Assembly (NCBI RefSeq): GCF_900207585.1
Contig: NZ_OAOP01000003.1
Span: forward strand, 186,001-250,000
Length of the DNA: 64,000 nucleotides
Source of the DNA: Bacillus oleivorans
Lineage (GTDB): Bacteria > Bacillota > Bacilli > Bacillales > JC228
Reading direction: 5' to 3'
Shown piece after piece: positions 43,391 to 52,457 of this stretch (the first letter of the stretch is position 1; every line of letters begins with the position of its first letter). Under the pieces are notes generated by a model. That model ran no database searches. It saw nothing but the letters and a program-made list of their open reading frames with translations, and was not told the origin of the DNA. The position numbers and the translations under genes were made by a program.

Positions 43391-43421
43391 TATTAAGCTA
43401 ACGGAGCAGGTTTGTTGAAGA
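43391..43421 (+). repeat. Module-B element
   Basis: TTATTAAGCTAACGGAGCAG then GTTTGTTGAAGAAAC, starting 2 bases after the lipoprotein stop codon. Confidence 0.75.
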
Positions 43422-43452
43422 AACACTTAATAAATAGGAGAGAAAATTCTAT

Positions 43453-43731
43453 ATGGAAAGCCCAGAAGAACAATTAGAAAGGTTTATAATATCTTCAAAA
43501 GAAATCATTGGCAATGAAGGTGTTAAAGAAATAGAGCATTTTTTTAACCATCGTGAATATGAAATGGCATTTGAAGGGTTACTTATTGAACTTACAACTA
43601 TAGGCAAGTATCCTAAAGTTTTTAATTTTTCAGATTGGAAAATGCTTGGTGAACGCTACCATCTAGATAAAGAAGCGGTTTTTGCTGTAGACATTTGGGA
43701 AAAGTTCATAGAATGGGGGAAGTCATATTAG
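43453..43731 (+). CDS. Hypothetical small acidic protein (immunity-like)
   Basis: The 92-residue product is acidic and helical, with REYEMAFEGLLIELTTIG and a C-terminal KFIEWGKSY. The pattern of LIxxGExxxAxExL-type helices recalls small immunity or Imm-like proteins, but no toxin lies next to it. GGAGAG precedes the ATG. Function is unassigned. Confidence 0.6.
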   Translation: MESPEEQLERFIISSKEIIGNEGVKEIEHFFNHREYEMAFEGLLIELTTIGKYPKVFNFSDWKMLGERYHLDKEAVFAVDIWEKFIEWGKSY

Positions 43732-43758
43732 GAGATTTTTGTAAGTAACAATTTCTTA

Positions 43759-43783
43759 CTGTACTAAAGGGGAGTTGAAGAGT
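43759..43783 (+). repeat. Truncated module-B element
   Basis: CTGTACTAAAGGGGAGTTGA then AGAG; the centre of the hairpin appears deleted. Confidence 0.5.
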
Positions 43784-43868
43784 GTTGTTTAAAACGTGTG
43801 TTCAACAATCAGGCAATATTGTGGAGTAACGAAAAAATTAAACTTTAAAATATCTTGGAGGTGTAAAA

Positions 43869-44219
43869 ATGAAGGTCAAGCGAATTGTTGCCAATATTGA
43901 GACGCAGGACATTTCCAAAGCAAAGCACTTCTATGAGGAAATACTAGGACTTGATCAATTAATGGATCTTGGATTTATTGCAACCTACGGTTCAAACGAG
44001 AAAATGGCTACTCAAATCAGTTTCCTTTCAGAGGGTGGATCCGGAACACCAGTACCTGATTTGTCAATTGAAGTTGATGATCTCGACGATGTACTCACTC
44101 GCATAAAAGAAGCTGGAGTACCAATTGAGTATGGGCCAACTAAGGAACCATGGGGGGTTCGGCGTTTTTACGTCAGGGACCCATTCGGGAAACTCGTCAA
44201 TATTTTAACTCATCAATAA
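43869..44219 (+). CDS. VOC-family (glyoxalase/dioxygenase-like) protein
   Basis: The 116-residue protein is a single vicinal-oxygen-chelate domain: AKHFYEEILGLDQLMDLGFI at the start and GVRRFYVRDPFGKLVNILTH at the end, containing the usual DPFGN/K ending. Relatives include glyoxalases and bleomycin-type resistance proteins. TTGGAGGTG precedes the ATG. No substrate can be given. Confidence 0.85.
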   Translation: MKVKRIVANIETQDISKAKHFYEEILGLDQLMDLGFIATYGSNEKMATQISFLSEGGSGTPVPDLSIEVDDLDDVLTRIKEAGVPIEYGPTKEPWGVRRFYVRDPFGKLVNILTHQ

Positions 44220-44245
44220 ATGGAATCTATTTATAGACACATTTT

Positions 44246-44376
44246 AAGAACTAACGCAATCAGGCGAGATTGTTGAATAAGCGTCATTTTTCATCATCAA
44301 TTAATGGGAGCGTTTAATTCAAGAAGGATTAACGCTCTTTTTTGCTGAAGTAACTGTACTAAAGGGGCAGGTTAAA
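44246..44376 (+). repeat. Two elements in tandem, the second complete
   Basis: The first (44246-44281) is a decayed module B with GTTGAATAAG tail. The second (44308-44376) is complete: arms GAGCGTTTAAT and ATTAACGCTC, TTTTTTG, then GTACTAAAGGGGCAGGTTAA. The GAGCG/CGCTC extension lengthens the terminator stem. Confidence 0.8.
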
Positions 44377-44438
44377 CAAGGAAAATACAGACATATATAT
44401 AAATTACTATTTACTATCAAAAATGCGAGGAGATTAAT

Positions 44439-44987
44439 ATGCTTAAGAAGATTTATGTTGTCAGACATTGTGAAGCACAGGGACAACCTTCGGAATCCCA
44501 ACTAACAGAAGAAGGGTTGAAACAAGCGAAATATTTAGTAGATTTCTTCAGTAATACAAAAATAGATCGAATAATATCAAGTCCATTTTTGCGTGCTATT
44601 CAATCAGTAGAACCGTTAAGTGAGAAAACAAATATAAAAATAGAGATTGATGAACGCCTGTCAGAACGTACACTAAGCACAACGGACTTACCTGACTGGT
44701 ATGAAAAACTAAAAGCGACATTTAAAGATATGGATTTAAAATTTGAAGGAGGAGAGTCAAGTAAAGAAGCGATGAATCGAATCGTAAATGTTGTAAAAGA
44801 AGTCATTAAAAGTGGGACTGGAAACACATTAATCGTCAGTCACGGAAATATAATATCTTTACTTTTAAAGAACTATAATAATGACTTTGATTTTGAGTGT
44901 TGGAAAAACCTTAGTAATCCTGACGTTTTTCAAATAAACTGTATTAACAATGAAGTGAATTTTGAACGAATATGGGATGAAGTTTAA
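44439..44987 (+). CDS. Histidine phosphatase family protein
   Basis: The 182-residue protein has the phosphoglycerate-mutase-type catalytic motif VVRHCEAQGQ (RHxE variant RHCE) near residues 7-14, a second arginine in SSPFLRAIQS, and the C-terminal VSHGN block. These residues form the phosphate pocket. GCGAGGAG precedes the ATG. The substrate is unknown. Confidence 0.85.
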   Translation: MLKKIYVVRHCEAQGQPSESQLTEEGLKQAKYLVDFFSNTKIDRIISSPFLRAIQSVEPLSEKTNIKIEIDERLSERTLSTTDLPDWYEKLKATFKDMDLKFEGGESSKEAMNRIVNVVKEVIKSGTGNTLIVSHGNIISLLLKNYNNDFDFECWKNLSNPDVFQINCINNEVNFERIWDEV

Positions 44988-45018
44988 AAATATAAAAATC
45001 AAAGAGTGCGAGTTGATG

Positions 45019-45097
45019 ACTAACGGTAAGATTTGATTCAAGAAGGACTAAAGCTTTTTTTGAAGTTATTTTACTATCGGGCAGTTTAATTAAAGAA
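45019..45097 (+). repeat. Full composite element (modules A and B)
   Basis: ACTAACGGTAAGATTTGATT then CAAGAAGGACTAAAGCTTTT TT-type terminator, then module B (TACTATCGGGCAGTTTAATT, AAAG). Both modules show decay. Confidence 0.7.
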
Positions 45098-45185
45098 AAG
45101 AGCAAATGGAGTTGTAATTAAATTCAATTAAAAATAGCCCTTCATGGTAACATGCAAGGGCAGTCGTTGTAGTAATATCGTTTGC

Positions 45186-45896
45186 TCAGATTGATTGTAA
45201 CGTAGGCCGAATGATAATCTCATTAACTCCAGCATCATCGGGTTCATTAATTGCAAATGCAATAGCTCGAGCCACACTGTAAGGAGAAATGCTAGGATAA
45301 TCTTGATATTCATCAAGTACGGCTGTTGCTGTCATTCCAGGTGAGATGCTCGTTGAACGGATCTGAGAGGTTGGAGATTCCTCTTGACGTAGACCTTCCG
45401 TAATAGCGCGTACGGCAGATTTTGTGGCGCTGTATACAGTTGTACTTGGAATTACTTTGTGTCCCATAAGAGAAGATATGTTGATTATATGTCCGGATTG
45501 CTGGTTTCTCATCACTGGCAAAACCGATGCTATACTATACAGCACACCTTTAATGTTCACATCAATCATTTGATTCCAATCATGTATTTTAAGTTCATTT
45601 AGAAGAGAATTCGGCATGATTCCAGCACTATTAATAAGGACATCAATTCGACCATACTGTTCCACAGTGTACTGGGCGAGTTTTTGCATGTCTTCCACTG
45701 AAGTCACATTTGCTTGCATATAAACAGCCTCGCCACCTTCCTTATTTATTTCGTTCACGATGATATTGAGACGTTCTTTTCTTCTAGCAGCCAATACTAC
45801 TTTAGCACCGTTTTGGGCTAAAAACTTAGCGGTTGCTTCTCCAATTCCACTAGATGCTCCTGTTATTATGATCACCTTAGATTTCAAGTTTTCCAA
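45186..45896 (-). CDS. SDR-family oxidoreductase
   Basis: The 236-residue protein is a classical short-chain dehydrogenase with ITGASSGIGEATAKFLAQNG, NSAGI (NNAG region) and catalytic YSATK. It starts at a TTG with AAAGGAGTGAT. A divergent TetR gene of the same type as that beside the alcohol dehydrogenase is 203 bases away, and palindromes lie between them, so the pair is probably regulated by it. Confidence 0.85.
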   Translation of the reverse strand: MENLKSKVIIITGASSGIGEATAKFLAQNGAKVVLAARRKERLNIIVNEINKEGGEAVYMQANVTSVEDMQKLAQYTVEQYGRIDVLINSAGIMPNSLLNELKIHDWNQMIDVNIKGVLYSIASVLPVMRNQQSGHIINISSLMGHKVIPSTTVYSATKSAVRAITEGLRQEESPTSQIRSTSISPGMTATAVLDEYQDYPSISPYSVARAIAFAINEPDDAGVNEIIIRPTLQSI

Positions 45897-45957
45897 ATGT
45901 TATCACTCCTTTAAGTAATTTCAATGGTTATTTCCTATATTCAAAATATATTTTATT

Positions 45958-46055
45958 CAACACTGTGTTGTTTAAAATGCGGCCGTTGATTATTATTATA
46001 GAGAGAAGAAAAGTTATTACAATCGCTAATAATACCGCTTTTGTTTGATAAACAA
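45958..46055. promoter_or_regulatory. Candidate TetR operators between SDR and TetR genes
   Basis: CAACAC-T-GTGTTG (45958-45970) is a perfect 6-1-6 palindrome. TTGTTT-GAT-AAACAA (46041-46055) is a perfect 6-3-6 palindrome. Both are in the divergent promoter region and share the TTGT core with the sites near 29.4 and 30.3 kb. Confidence 0.5.
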
Positions 46056-46099
46056 CAAACGTATGAATTGTGTTCATTAAAAACGGAGGTAAATTGAAT

Positions 46100-46681
46100 A
46101 TGACTATTGGAAATAAAACAGATAGACGAATTTTAAGAACAAAAGATGCCATAAACAGAGCATTTCTTGAAGTTTTTTCTGAGAAGGAATTTGATCGGAT
46201 CACTATAAATGATATTTCTGAACGAGCAAATGTAAATCGAGGAACCATTTATCTTCACTATACGGACAAATATGACCTACTAAATAGGTGTATAAATGTT
46301 CACTTGGACGAAATGATTTCTTCTTGCACATTAACTAAGTTTACACAAGAAAAAGTTGAAAAGAATGAGGCAATAGAGGCACTGAAATCTTTATTTATAT
46401 ATATCCAGAAGAATTTTCTATTCTTTTCTTCGATGCTTTCTAGTCAAAAAACTTCATTATTCAGGGAACGTATTCAAAAAACTCTAACTTCTAGTATTCA
46501 AGAAAAGATTAATATGCAGGGTATTAATCAAGGGATGGACAAGGAATTAATTATACAGTTTACAGCAACTGCTTTTGTAGGGACTTTAGAATGGTGGATT
46601 TTAAACCAAATGCCACATACAGCTGAATATATGGCAGATCAAGTCTGGTCATTGTTTGAAAGGAATAACATAAACTCCTAA
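46100..46681 (+). CDS. TetR/AcrR-family regulator
   Basis: The 193-residue protein has a TetR HTH (ITINDISERANVNRGTIYLH) and a TetR_C_8-like C-terminus (TAFVGTLEWWILNQMPHTAE). It is a paralogue of the regulator at 29708. The start at 46100 follows CGGAGGT. It is divergent from the SDR gene and is the probable repressor of it. Confidence 0.9.
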   Translation: MTIGNKTDRRILRTKDAINRAFLEVFSEKEFDRITINDISERANVNRGTIYLHYTDKYDLLNRCINVHLDEMISSCTLTKFTQEKVEKNEAIEALKSLFIYIQKNFLFFSSMLSSQKTSLFRERIQKTLTSSIQEKINMQGINQGMDKELIIQFTATAFVGTLEWWILNQMPHTAEYMADQVWSLFERNNINS

Positions 46682-46723
46682 TATATTTAATATTTAATAG
46701 AGATGTAGCTTCTGAATGATTTT

Positions 46724-46755
46724 ATTTAACTAAAGGAGCAGGATTGTTGAAGAAG
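46724..46755 (+). repeat. Module-B element after the TetR gene
   Basis: TTTAACTAAAGGAGCAGGAT then TGTTGAAGAAG, about 43 bases after the stop codon. Confidence 0.7.
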
Positions 46756-46779
46756 AGTTAATGTTTATAGAGGAGCATA

Positions 46780-46817
46780 AGTAAGGCATCTTAGTTATCA
46801 CACCAAGATGCCTTACT
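46780..46817. other. Perfect 13-bp inverted repeat between convergent genes
   Basis: AGTAAGGCATCTT (46780-46792) and AAGATGCCTTACT (46805-46817) pair exactly, without a T tract on either side. It may still serve as a terminator between the TetR and LysR genes. Confidence 0.55.
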
Positions 46818-46902
46818 ACTGTATCTAAGTACTATATTTCCAGATAGAAAGTACCCATTAGATAACCAACAGAAGTTAAAAAAAAATCTATCTCTGAATA
46901 GG

Positions 46903-47811
46903 CTAAACGGTTATATTCTCCTCCTCTATAGCTATAACCTCCCTTACTGCTTCTATGAAAGATAATATGATTGGTGAAAGCCACTTGTCTTTATGCCATG
47001 CCATATGTGTATAAACGTGCAAGTCGGGAATTTGCCATGGAAGAGCAACAAGTTCACCCCGTTCAACTTCGGCTTCCACTGTTATTTCAGGAAGAAAGGC
47101 AATACCGATTCCCGTAATTGCACATTGTTTAATGGCTTCGGCATTTTGAAACTCTAAATAAGTAATATCATCAATGCCCTTTTTCTCAAATGACCGGTCA
47201 AACATGGTTCGATAGGTACAACCCTTTTCATTCACCAGGAACACTTCTCCGTGAAAATCTTCCTGCTGTAGTGCAGTTAGTTTCGCTAGACGATGGTCTG
47301 GAGCGACGAAAAAGCGGAAAGTTTCTTCCAATAACGGTTCCACTGTAAGCCCCGTTGAAAGAATGGGTTCGTCTAGCATAAAGACGATATCTGCTGTTCC
47401 ATCAAAGAGTGTTTGCTTAAGTTGCTGATTTGGTACAGAGCGGAAGATCAGACGAACTCCCGGATTGCGCGAACGAAATAACTGAAAGACAACTGGAAGC
47501 CGATATGCGCAAAGAACCTCGTTGGCACTTATCGTTAGGGTGCCGCTTAGATTTTCATTGTCATGAACGACACTGCGGGCTTCGTCCAATTTGTCTAGAG
47601 CGCTTTGGATATGAGTTAAAAAGCGTTTACCCGCAGTTGTGAGAACGAGTTGCTTGCCCAAGCGATCAAAGAGTCGAACACCAAGCTCTTCCTCCAATGC
47701 TTTTATTTGCATCGTGACGTTGGAAGGGACGTAGTTCAGCACTTCTGCAGCCCGACTGAAATTTAATGTTGATGCAACCATACGGAACGTATTCAGTTGG
47801 CGCAATTCCAT
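46903..47811 (-). CDS. LysR-family transcriptional regulator
   Basis: The 302-residue protein has a LysR HTH (MELRQLNTFRMVASTLNFSR, SNVTMQIKALEEELG) and a periplasmic-binding-like effector domain with GIGIAFLPEITVEAE. The second ATG (47811) is preferred because GGGGGTAG lies 7 bases upstream. It is divergent from the alpha/beta hydrolase gene 136 bases away and probably controls it. Confidence 0.9.
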   Translation of the reverse strand: MELRQLNTFRMVASTLNFSRAAEVLNYVPSNVTMQIKALEEELGVRLFDRLGKQLVLTTAGKRFLTHIQSALDKLDEARSVVHDNENLSGTLTISANEVLCAYRLPVVFQLFRSRNPGVRLIFRSVPNQQLKQTLFDGTADIVFMLDEPILSTGLTVEPLLEETFRFFVAPDHRLAKLTALQQEDFHGEVFLVNEKGCTYRTMFDRSFEKKGIDDITYLEFQNAEAIKQCAITGIGIAFLPEITVEAEVERGELVALPWQIPDLHVYTHMAWHKDKWLSPIILSFIEAVREVIAIEEENITV

Positions 47812-47947
47812 CATACTACCCCCATTTTACTTTCAATATTATTGAATGCAGAGTTGAATTTTGTTCACTTTTATTGAGATTACCACAGGTTTATACTAAC
47901 AACAAGAAATACATTTTGGATTTCACTTTGAAAGGAGCAACAATACA

Positions 47948-48967
47948 ATGGATTACGAAATTTTTGATTTGGGTGACGTTACCTTGCAATCAGGAGTGAC
48001 ACTACCGAACGCTTTTCTTGCTTATAAAACTTATGGAAAATTGAATGAAAACAAAGATAATGTCATCATCTATCCAACTGCTTTTGGTGATCAACATGTT
48101 CAGAATGAATGGCTGATTGGAAACGGCATGGCTCTAGATCCGAGAGAATATTTCATTGTCGTTCCAAATCTGCTGGGGAACGGATTATCTTCATCTCCTA
48201 GTAACACGCCTGCTCCATTCGACAAGGCTAATTTTCCTCCTGTAACCATCTATGACAACGTTAAATTCCAATATCGGCTGGTGACCGAAAAATTCGGCAT
48301 TCAAAAGATTGCACTCGTGGTTGGATGGTCAATGGGAGGAATTCAATCATTCCAATGGGGGGCAAGTTATCCCGACATGGTGGAACGAATTGCACCTTTC
48401 TGCGGAGGTGCAAAGACTTGGCCTCAAACGTATGTGGTCCTGGACGGAATGAAAGCTGCCCTCATGGCTGCAGTTGGTTTCAATTCAAGTAAACTAAACA
48501 AGTTGACTTCTGCAGACATGCGCGCTGTTGGCAGTGTCTATGCGGGATGGGGGGTATCGCAGGCGTTTTACAGAGAGGAACTTTATCGTAATATGGGATT
48601 TGACTCATTAGAAGATTTTGTGGCTGGCGTCTGGGAAGACAGCTTTATGAAGATGGATCCGCACAATGTCCTGGCTATGTTATGGACAGGCCAATTTGCA
48701 GATATTAGTGCAAACCCCGCTTATAACGGAGATTTCGATGAGGCTCTCAAAAGCATTAATGCGCTTGCCTGCGTCATGCCAGGGAGTACGGACCTCTTCT
48801 GCACTGCGGACGATAACGAATACGAGGCTAAGCTTATACCTAATGCTGTTTTTAATCCTATCGAGTCGATTTGGGGCCATTTTGCCGGTCGTGGAATCAA
48901 CAGTACCGATAATAAATTTATTGATGACAACCTAAAACGCTTGTTGGCCATTAGTACAAACGGATAG
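47948..48967 (+). CDS. Alpha/beta hydrolase (homoserine O-acetyltransferase-like fold)
   Basis: The 339-residue protein has a MetX-like alpha/beta hydrolase core: LAYKTYGKLNENKDNVIIYP near the start, the nucleophile elbow GWSMGGIQ (serine), and a C-terminal histidine region IWGHFAGRG. True MetX proteins are usually longer and carry different loops, so another acyl ester or amide is possible. AAAGGAGC precedes the ATG. The divergent LysR gene suggests induction by a substrate. Confidence 0.8.
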   Translation: MDYEIFDLGDVTLQSGVTLPNAFLAYKTYGKLNENKDNVIIYPTAFGDQHVQNEWLIGNGMALDPREYFIVVPNLLGNGLSSSPSNTPAPFDKANFPPVTIYDNVKFQYRLVTEKFGIQKIALVVGWSMGGIQSFQWGASYPDMVERIAPFCGGAKTWPQTYVVLDGMKAALMAAVGFNSSKLNKLTSADMRAVGSVYAGWGVSQAFYREELYRNMGFDSLEDFVAGVWEDSFMKMDPHNVLAMLWTGQFADISANPAYNGDFDEALKSINALACVMPGSTDLFCTADDNEYEAKLIPNAVFNPIESIWGHFAGRGINSTDNKFIDDNLKRLLAISTNG

Positions 48968-49072
48968 ATGAAATGTAGCTTTATTTTTTTGTTGTCCACT
49001 ATTCTAAAACATATACTAAAATTAAGGATAATTGTAAATTTTCAAATCCGTTATAAGGAAGGTGAAATATTG

Positions 49073-49119
49073 TTCTTCAACTATTGGGTAGCTTTAGTTC
49101 AAAAAAATCTTACATTAAA
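49073..49119 (+). repeat. Last (degenerate) element copy
   Basis: TTCTTCAACTATTGGGTAGC then TTTAGTTCAAAAAAATCTT. This is the rightmost recognisable copy; none was found from 49.2 to 64 kb. Confidence 0.65.
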
Positions 49120-49125
49120 GAAAAA

Positions 49126-49153
49126 AAGCTTGGAAAAACCAAGCGTTTTTTTG
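49126..49153 (+). terminator. Intrinsic terminator after the last element
   Basis: Arms GCTTGG (49128-49133) and CCAAGC (49139-49144) with GTTTTTTTG. Confidence 0.85.
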
Positions 49154-49293
49154 TTGCTCATTATATGGGTACGTAACCTTCAGTAAAAAATCTTTCAAAT
49201 TGTCGAACTTTAAGCTTAAGGGTTGAAATCTGTTGAAATGGTGAGTATAATGAATAATGTCCTCGAAAAAAGGGCATAAAGGAATAATGCAAT

Positions 49294-49325
49294 GCGGGTA
49301 TAGTTTAATGGTAAAACCACAGCCA
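49294..49325 (+). repeat. Partial tRNA-Gly duplicate (5' part)
   Basis: This 31-base stretch equals the 5' end of the intact tRNA-Gly at 49447 with one mismatch (GCGGGTATAG versus GCGGGTGTAG). It then diverges into unrelated sequence (CACGAGCTGCACTTC...), with no matching acceptor 3' arm, so it is not a functional tRNA. Confidence 0.7.
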
Positions 49326-49446
49326 CGAGCTGCACTTCTATGAATAAGCTACGAGTTGCCTCGATGCATTTACATCTTCGAATCAGCTGGCAGAAGCAGA
49401 GGCATGACCGTTCGTGCACTTAATCTAAGTATATTTCACACTATAT

Positions 49447-49520
49447 GCGGGTGTAGTTTAATGGTAAAACCACAGCCTTCCAAGCTGTTGTCGTGGGTTC
49501 GATTCCCATCACCCGCTCCA
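49447..49520 (+). tRNA. tRNA-Gly (anticodon TCC)
   Basis: A complete cloverleaf: acceptor arms GCGGGTG and CACCCGC, D-arm with GGT, anticodon loop CTTCCAA giving TCC, T-arm GTGGGTTCGATTCCCAT, discriminator T and an encoded CCA. The total is 74 bases with CCA. It stands alone rather than in a tRNA cluster. It marks the point where the accessory repeats stop. Confidence 0.97.
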
Positions 49521-49579
49521 TACATAGTTTCTAACGCAGTGTTTCGTTTACATAGAAAAAACGGGGCATTGCGTTTTTT

Positions 49580-50275
49580 CTATGTCTTAAATGTGTGCTG
49601 CGAGGAGTCTGCCGTAAGGATTGCGGTCTGAAAGTCTCCCCCATGAAGCTGCTGAAACATGCTTCCGAGTGATTCGATTAGTTGATGACTGGACTCCTCT
49701 GGTAAACTAGGTGATAAATAAACAATATGTAAAGCATTTTTGGTACCGGTTGTAACAGCGGTACGTTTTGAGTCGACAAAGGGACTGCCAAATGGTCCAG
49801 CTGAGTCAGCAGATATAATTAATTGCGCAGCTTGGTTTTCACGGCCATTGAGTCCGTGAAATGATTCGTCTTCTTCACCAACCCGAATCATCACATCACC
49901 TTGAAACTGATCAGCATCATACAGACCAATTGGAATTTGATATTGTAATGAAAAAAAGTTATTGAGATCAACAGCAGAATGAATTGTCGATAAATATTGC
50001 TGTTTTTGCACTCGTCTTAATAAAGCTTCACTAGACGGCCGATATCGATTTGGGTCTTTTCCAAACGTTTTAAAGATGGAACGCCATTCCTGAATTCCTT
50101 TTTGTTCAGCTAGTGGTGTTTCAAGTAAATCGAAATATAATGATTCTTGAAAAAGCTGCAATCTTCCGTGCAGCATTTGGGGAGAGTCGGAAACGGTAAT
50201 TCCGCGATAGCTTACAAGACCTATTTTAAAATCAGCAATTGTTTGGGTTAAGACAGGGCTAAGTGTAATTTCCAT
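49580..50275 (-). CDS. B3/B4 tRNA-binding domain-containing protein
   Basis: The 231-residue protein is a stand-alone B3/4 domain protein (PF03483), related to the beta subunit of phenylalanyl-tRNA synthetase. Key blocks are WRSIFKTFGKDPNRYRPSSE, ALLRRVQKQQYLSTIHSAVD, and LIISADSAGPFGSPFVDSKR. GAGGAGGT precedes the ATG. Such proteins are thought to bind or edit misacylated tRNAs, but this is not established here. Confidence 0.85.
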   Translation of the reverse strand: MEITLSPVLTQTIADFKIGLVSYRGITVSDSPQMLHGRLQLFQESLYFDLLETPLAEQKGIQEWRSIFKTFGKDPNRYRPSSEALLRRVQKQQYLSTIHSAVDLNNFFSLQYQIPIGLYDADQFQGDVMIRVGEEDESFHGLNGRENQAAQLIISADSAGPFGSPFVDSKRTAVTTGTKNALHIVYLSPSLPEESSHQLIESLGSMFQQLHGGDFQTAILTADSSQHTFKT

Positions 50276-50347
50276 GACGATTACCTCCTCTACATAAGCA
50301 GTTTACCATAATTACACTGAATCTACATAAGAAAGGAGGATTCTGAC

Positions 50348-51490
50348 ATGAACTTTGACCTATTAAAGAAAGATATCATTGCGTACAGTAAAGAAATCGG
50401 GATTGATAAAATCGGGTTTACGTCTGCTTCGGCGTTTGATGAAATGAAAAATCGCCTCATCCGCCAGCAGGAGCTCGGCTTTCAATCTGGCTTTGAGGAA
50501 AAAGATATAGATAAACGGGTTTATCCCGACCTTATTTTTAACAAGCCGAAATCAATCATTGCGATTGCGCTAGCCTATCCTTCTAAAATGAAAGATGCTT
50601 CTCAGAGTAAAAAGGGTGCACGTCGAGGACTGTTTGCCCGTGCTTCCTGGGGGAGAGATTATCATGATGTGCTCCGGGAAAAACTTTCTCAATTAGAAGC
50701 GTATATTAAAGAAAGAGTTCCTGAGGCTGTTTGTAAATCAATGGTCGATACTGGAGAACTTGTGGACCGTGCTGTTGCGGAGCGGGCAGGAATCGGCTGG
50801 AGTGGGAAAAACTGTGCGATTATTACGCCGGAATTCGGTTCATATGTATACCTGGGCGAAATGATTACGAACTTACCGTTCGAACCAGACGAACCTATAG
50901 AAGAAGGCTGCGGCGACTGCAATCTTTGTGTCGATGCTTGTCCAACCGGTGCCTTAGTCCAAGGAGGGCAGCTTAATGCACAAAAGTGCATTGCCTTTTT
51001 AACCCAAACTAAAGGATTCTTACCCGATGAGTACCGGTCCAAATTAGGGAATAGATTATATGGCTGTGATACCTGCCAGTTAGTTTGCCCGAAAAACAAA
51101 AAAATGGATTTCCACCTTCATGAAGAATTTGAACCAGATCCAGAGATTGCAAAACCGTTGCTTCAGCCGCTTCTTCATTTGACTAATCGGGAATTTAAAG
51201 ACACTTACGGTCATGTGTCAGGATCCTGGAGAGGAAAAAAAACGATCCAACGGAATGCTATCATTGCACTTGCTCACTATAAAGAAGAGTCTGCTGTGCC
51301 GGATTTGATTTACCTGATGAAAGAGGATCCTCGCCCCGTCATTCGCGGTACAGCTGCTTGGGCTCTTGGCAAAATTGGAGCGCCTGAAGGGAAAGCTGCG
51401 ATAGAAACGCAATTAGTTCACGAAAAAGATTTGGACGTTCGTGCTGAAATGGAAAAGGGTTTGGCATTTTTTGAACAGATCAATATCTAA
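50348..51490 (+). CDS. queG: Epoxyqueuosine reductase QueG
   Basis: The 380-residue protein has the QueG layout: an N-terminal cobalamin-binding part, ferredoxin-like 4Fe-4S clusters with CNLCVDACPTGAL and CDTCQLVCPKNKK, and C-terminal HEAT repeats (DPRPVIRGTAAWALGKIG). It reduces epoxyqueuosine to queuosine in tRNA in the last step of the pathway. AAAGGAGG precedes the ATG. It is followed by the amidase gene and trmL. Confidence 0.95.
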   Translation: MNFDLLKKDIIAYSKEIGIDKIGFTSASAFDEMKNRLIRQQELGFQSGFEEKDIDKRVYPDLIFNKPKSIIAIALAYPSKMKDASQSKKGARRGLFARASWGRDYHDVLREKLSQLEAYIKERVPEAVCKSMVDTGELVDRAVAERAGIGWSGKNCAIITPEFGSYVYLGEMITNLPFEPDEPIEEGCGDCNLCVDACPTGALVQGGQLNAQKCIAFLTQTKGFLPDEYRSKLGNRLYGCDTCQLVCPKNKKMDFHLHEEFEPDPEIAKPLLQPLLHLTNREFKDTYGHVSGSWRGKKTIQRNAIIALAHYKEESAVPDLIYLMKEDPRPVIRGTAAWALGKIGAPEGKAAIETQLVHEKDLDVRAEMEKGLAFFEQINI

Positions 51491-51536
51491 ACAACCTGCT
51501 TTCTTCATATGTATGGAGAGAGGAGGTTGTTTTTTT

Positions 51537-52436
51537 ATGAAAAAGATCTTACAGGATTTGCTTCAAAGCAGATTAGATGCATATGTAAAACCATCCGTTA
51601 AAACCCAGCGTTTTTTTACGGAAGATGTGGAGCGAAAAATTGGTTCTGTACAAAAACGGAAAGCGGAAATCGTTAAGGTGAGCGGAAAAGGAAAAATTAT
51701 TAAAAGCTTTGCAGAAGAAGATGTGGAAAAAGTTCAGTATCAAGTAAGGATGCGTTATATTATCAATCAAAGCGACAACATTTTTTTAGAGGAGACGGTG
51801 GAGGAAAGACAAGCAGACATTTTTCGTTCTACGGTTGTGGATGATTATCCCCTTTTTACGGAAGCTGATATACTAAATAGAGAAGAGCCTTCAACTGGTA
51901 ACAATGGAGTTTTAGTGATGTACCCTGAAGAAGAGGAACGGCAACCATTCTATTATGACCGCAGAAAAGCGGTTCGATATGCGGAATCATGGTGGAATAG
52001 CTATAATCCGAGGTATAAAAAATTTCAGGATAATTGTACCAATTTTATTTCTCAATGCTTACACGAGGGCGGAGGACCCATGAGAGGGTATCCTAACCGG
52101 GGAAATGGCTGGTGGATGAGAAATAATAATTGGAGTTATAGCTGGACCGTTGCCAATTCACTGCGTCTTTACTTACAAAATTCTAAAACAGGACTGCGTG
52201 CAAAAGAGGTATCCAGTCCGCAGCAACTTTTATTAGGGGATGTAATTTGCTATGATTTTCAAGGGGACGGCCGTTTCGATCACAATACGATTGTAGTGGC
52301 AAAGGATATTTACGGAATGCCATTAGTTAATGCCAATACGTATAATAGCCGTATGCGTTACTGGTCTTATGAGGATTCAAGCGCCTATACTCCAAATATC
52401 AAATATAAATTTTATTCGATTGTAGATGATTATTAA
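51537..52436 (+). CDS. Amidase-domain protein (PF12671-like)
   Basis: The 299-residue protein has a non-conserved N-terminal region (about 1-140) and a C-terminal putative amidase domain with YAESWWNSYNPRYKKFQDNC, TNFISQCLHEGGGPM and a histidine-containing HNTIVVAKD. The cysteine in DNCTNFISQC fits a papain-like catalytic site. GAGGAGG precedes the ATG. It lies in the queG-trmL cluster and may act on peptidoglycan or spore wall; a signal peptide is not evident. Confidence 0.8.
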   Translation: MKKILQDLLQSRLDAYVKPSVKTQRFFTEDVERKIGSVQKRKAEIVKVSGKGKIIKSFAEEDVEKVQYQVRMRYIINQSDNIFLEETVEERQADIFRSTVVDDYPLFTEADILNREEPSTGNNGVLVMYPEEEERQPFYYDRRKAVRYAESWWNSYNPRYKKFQDNCTNFISQCLHEGGGPMRGYPNRGNGWWMRNNNWSYSWTVANSLRLYLQNSKTGLRAKEVSSPQQLLLGDVICYDFQGDGRFDHNTIVVAKDIYGMPLVNANTYNSRMRYWSYEDSSAYTPNIKYKFYSIVDDY

Positions 52437-52457
52437 ACATTAAGAGGTGACAAAGAG

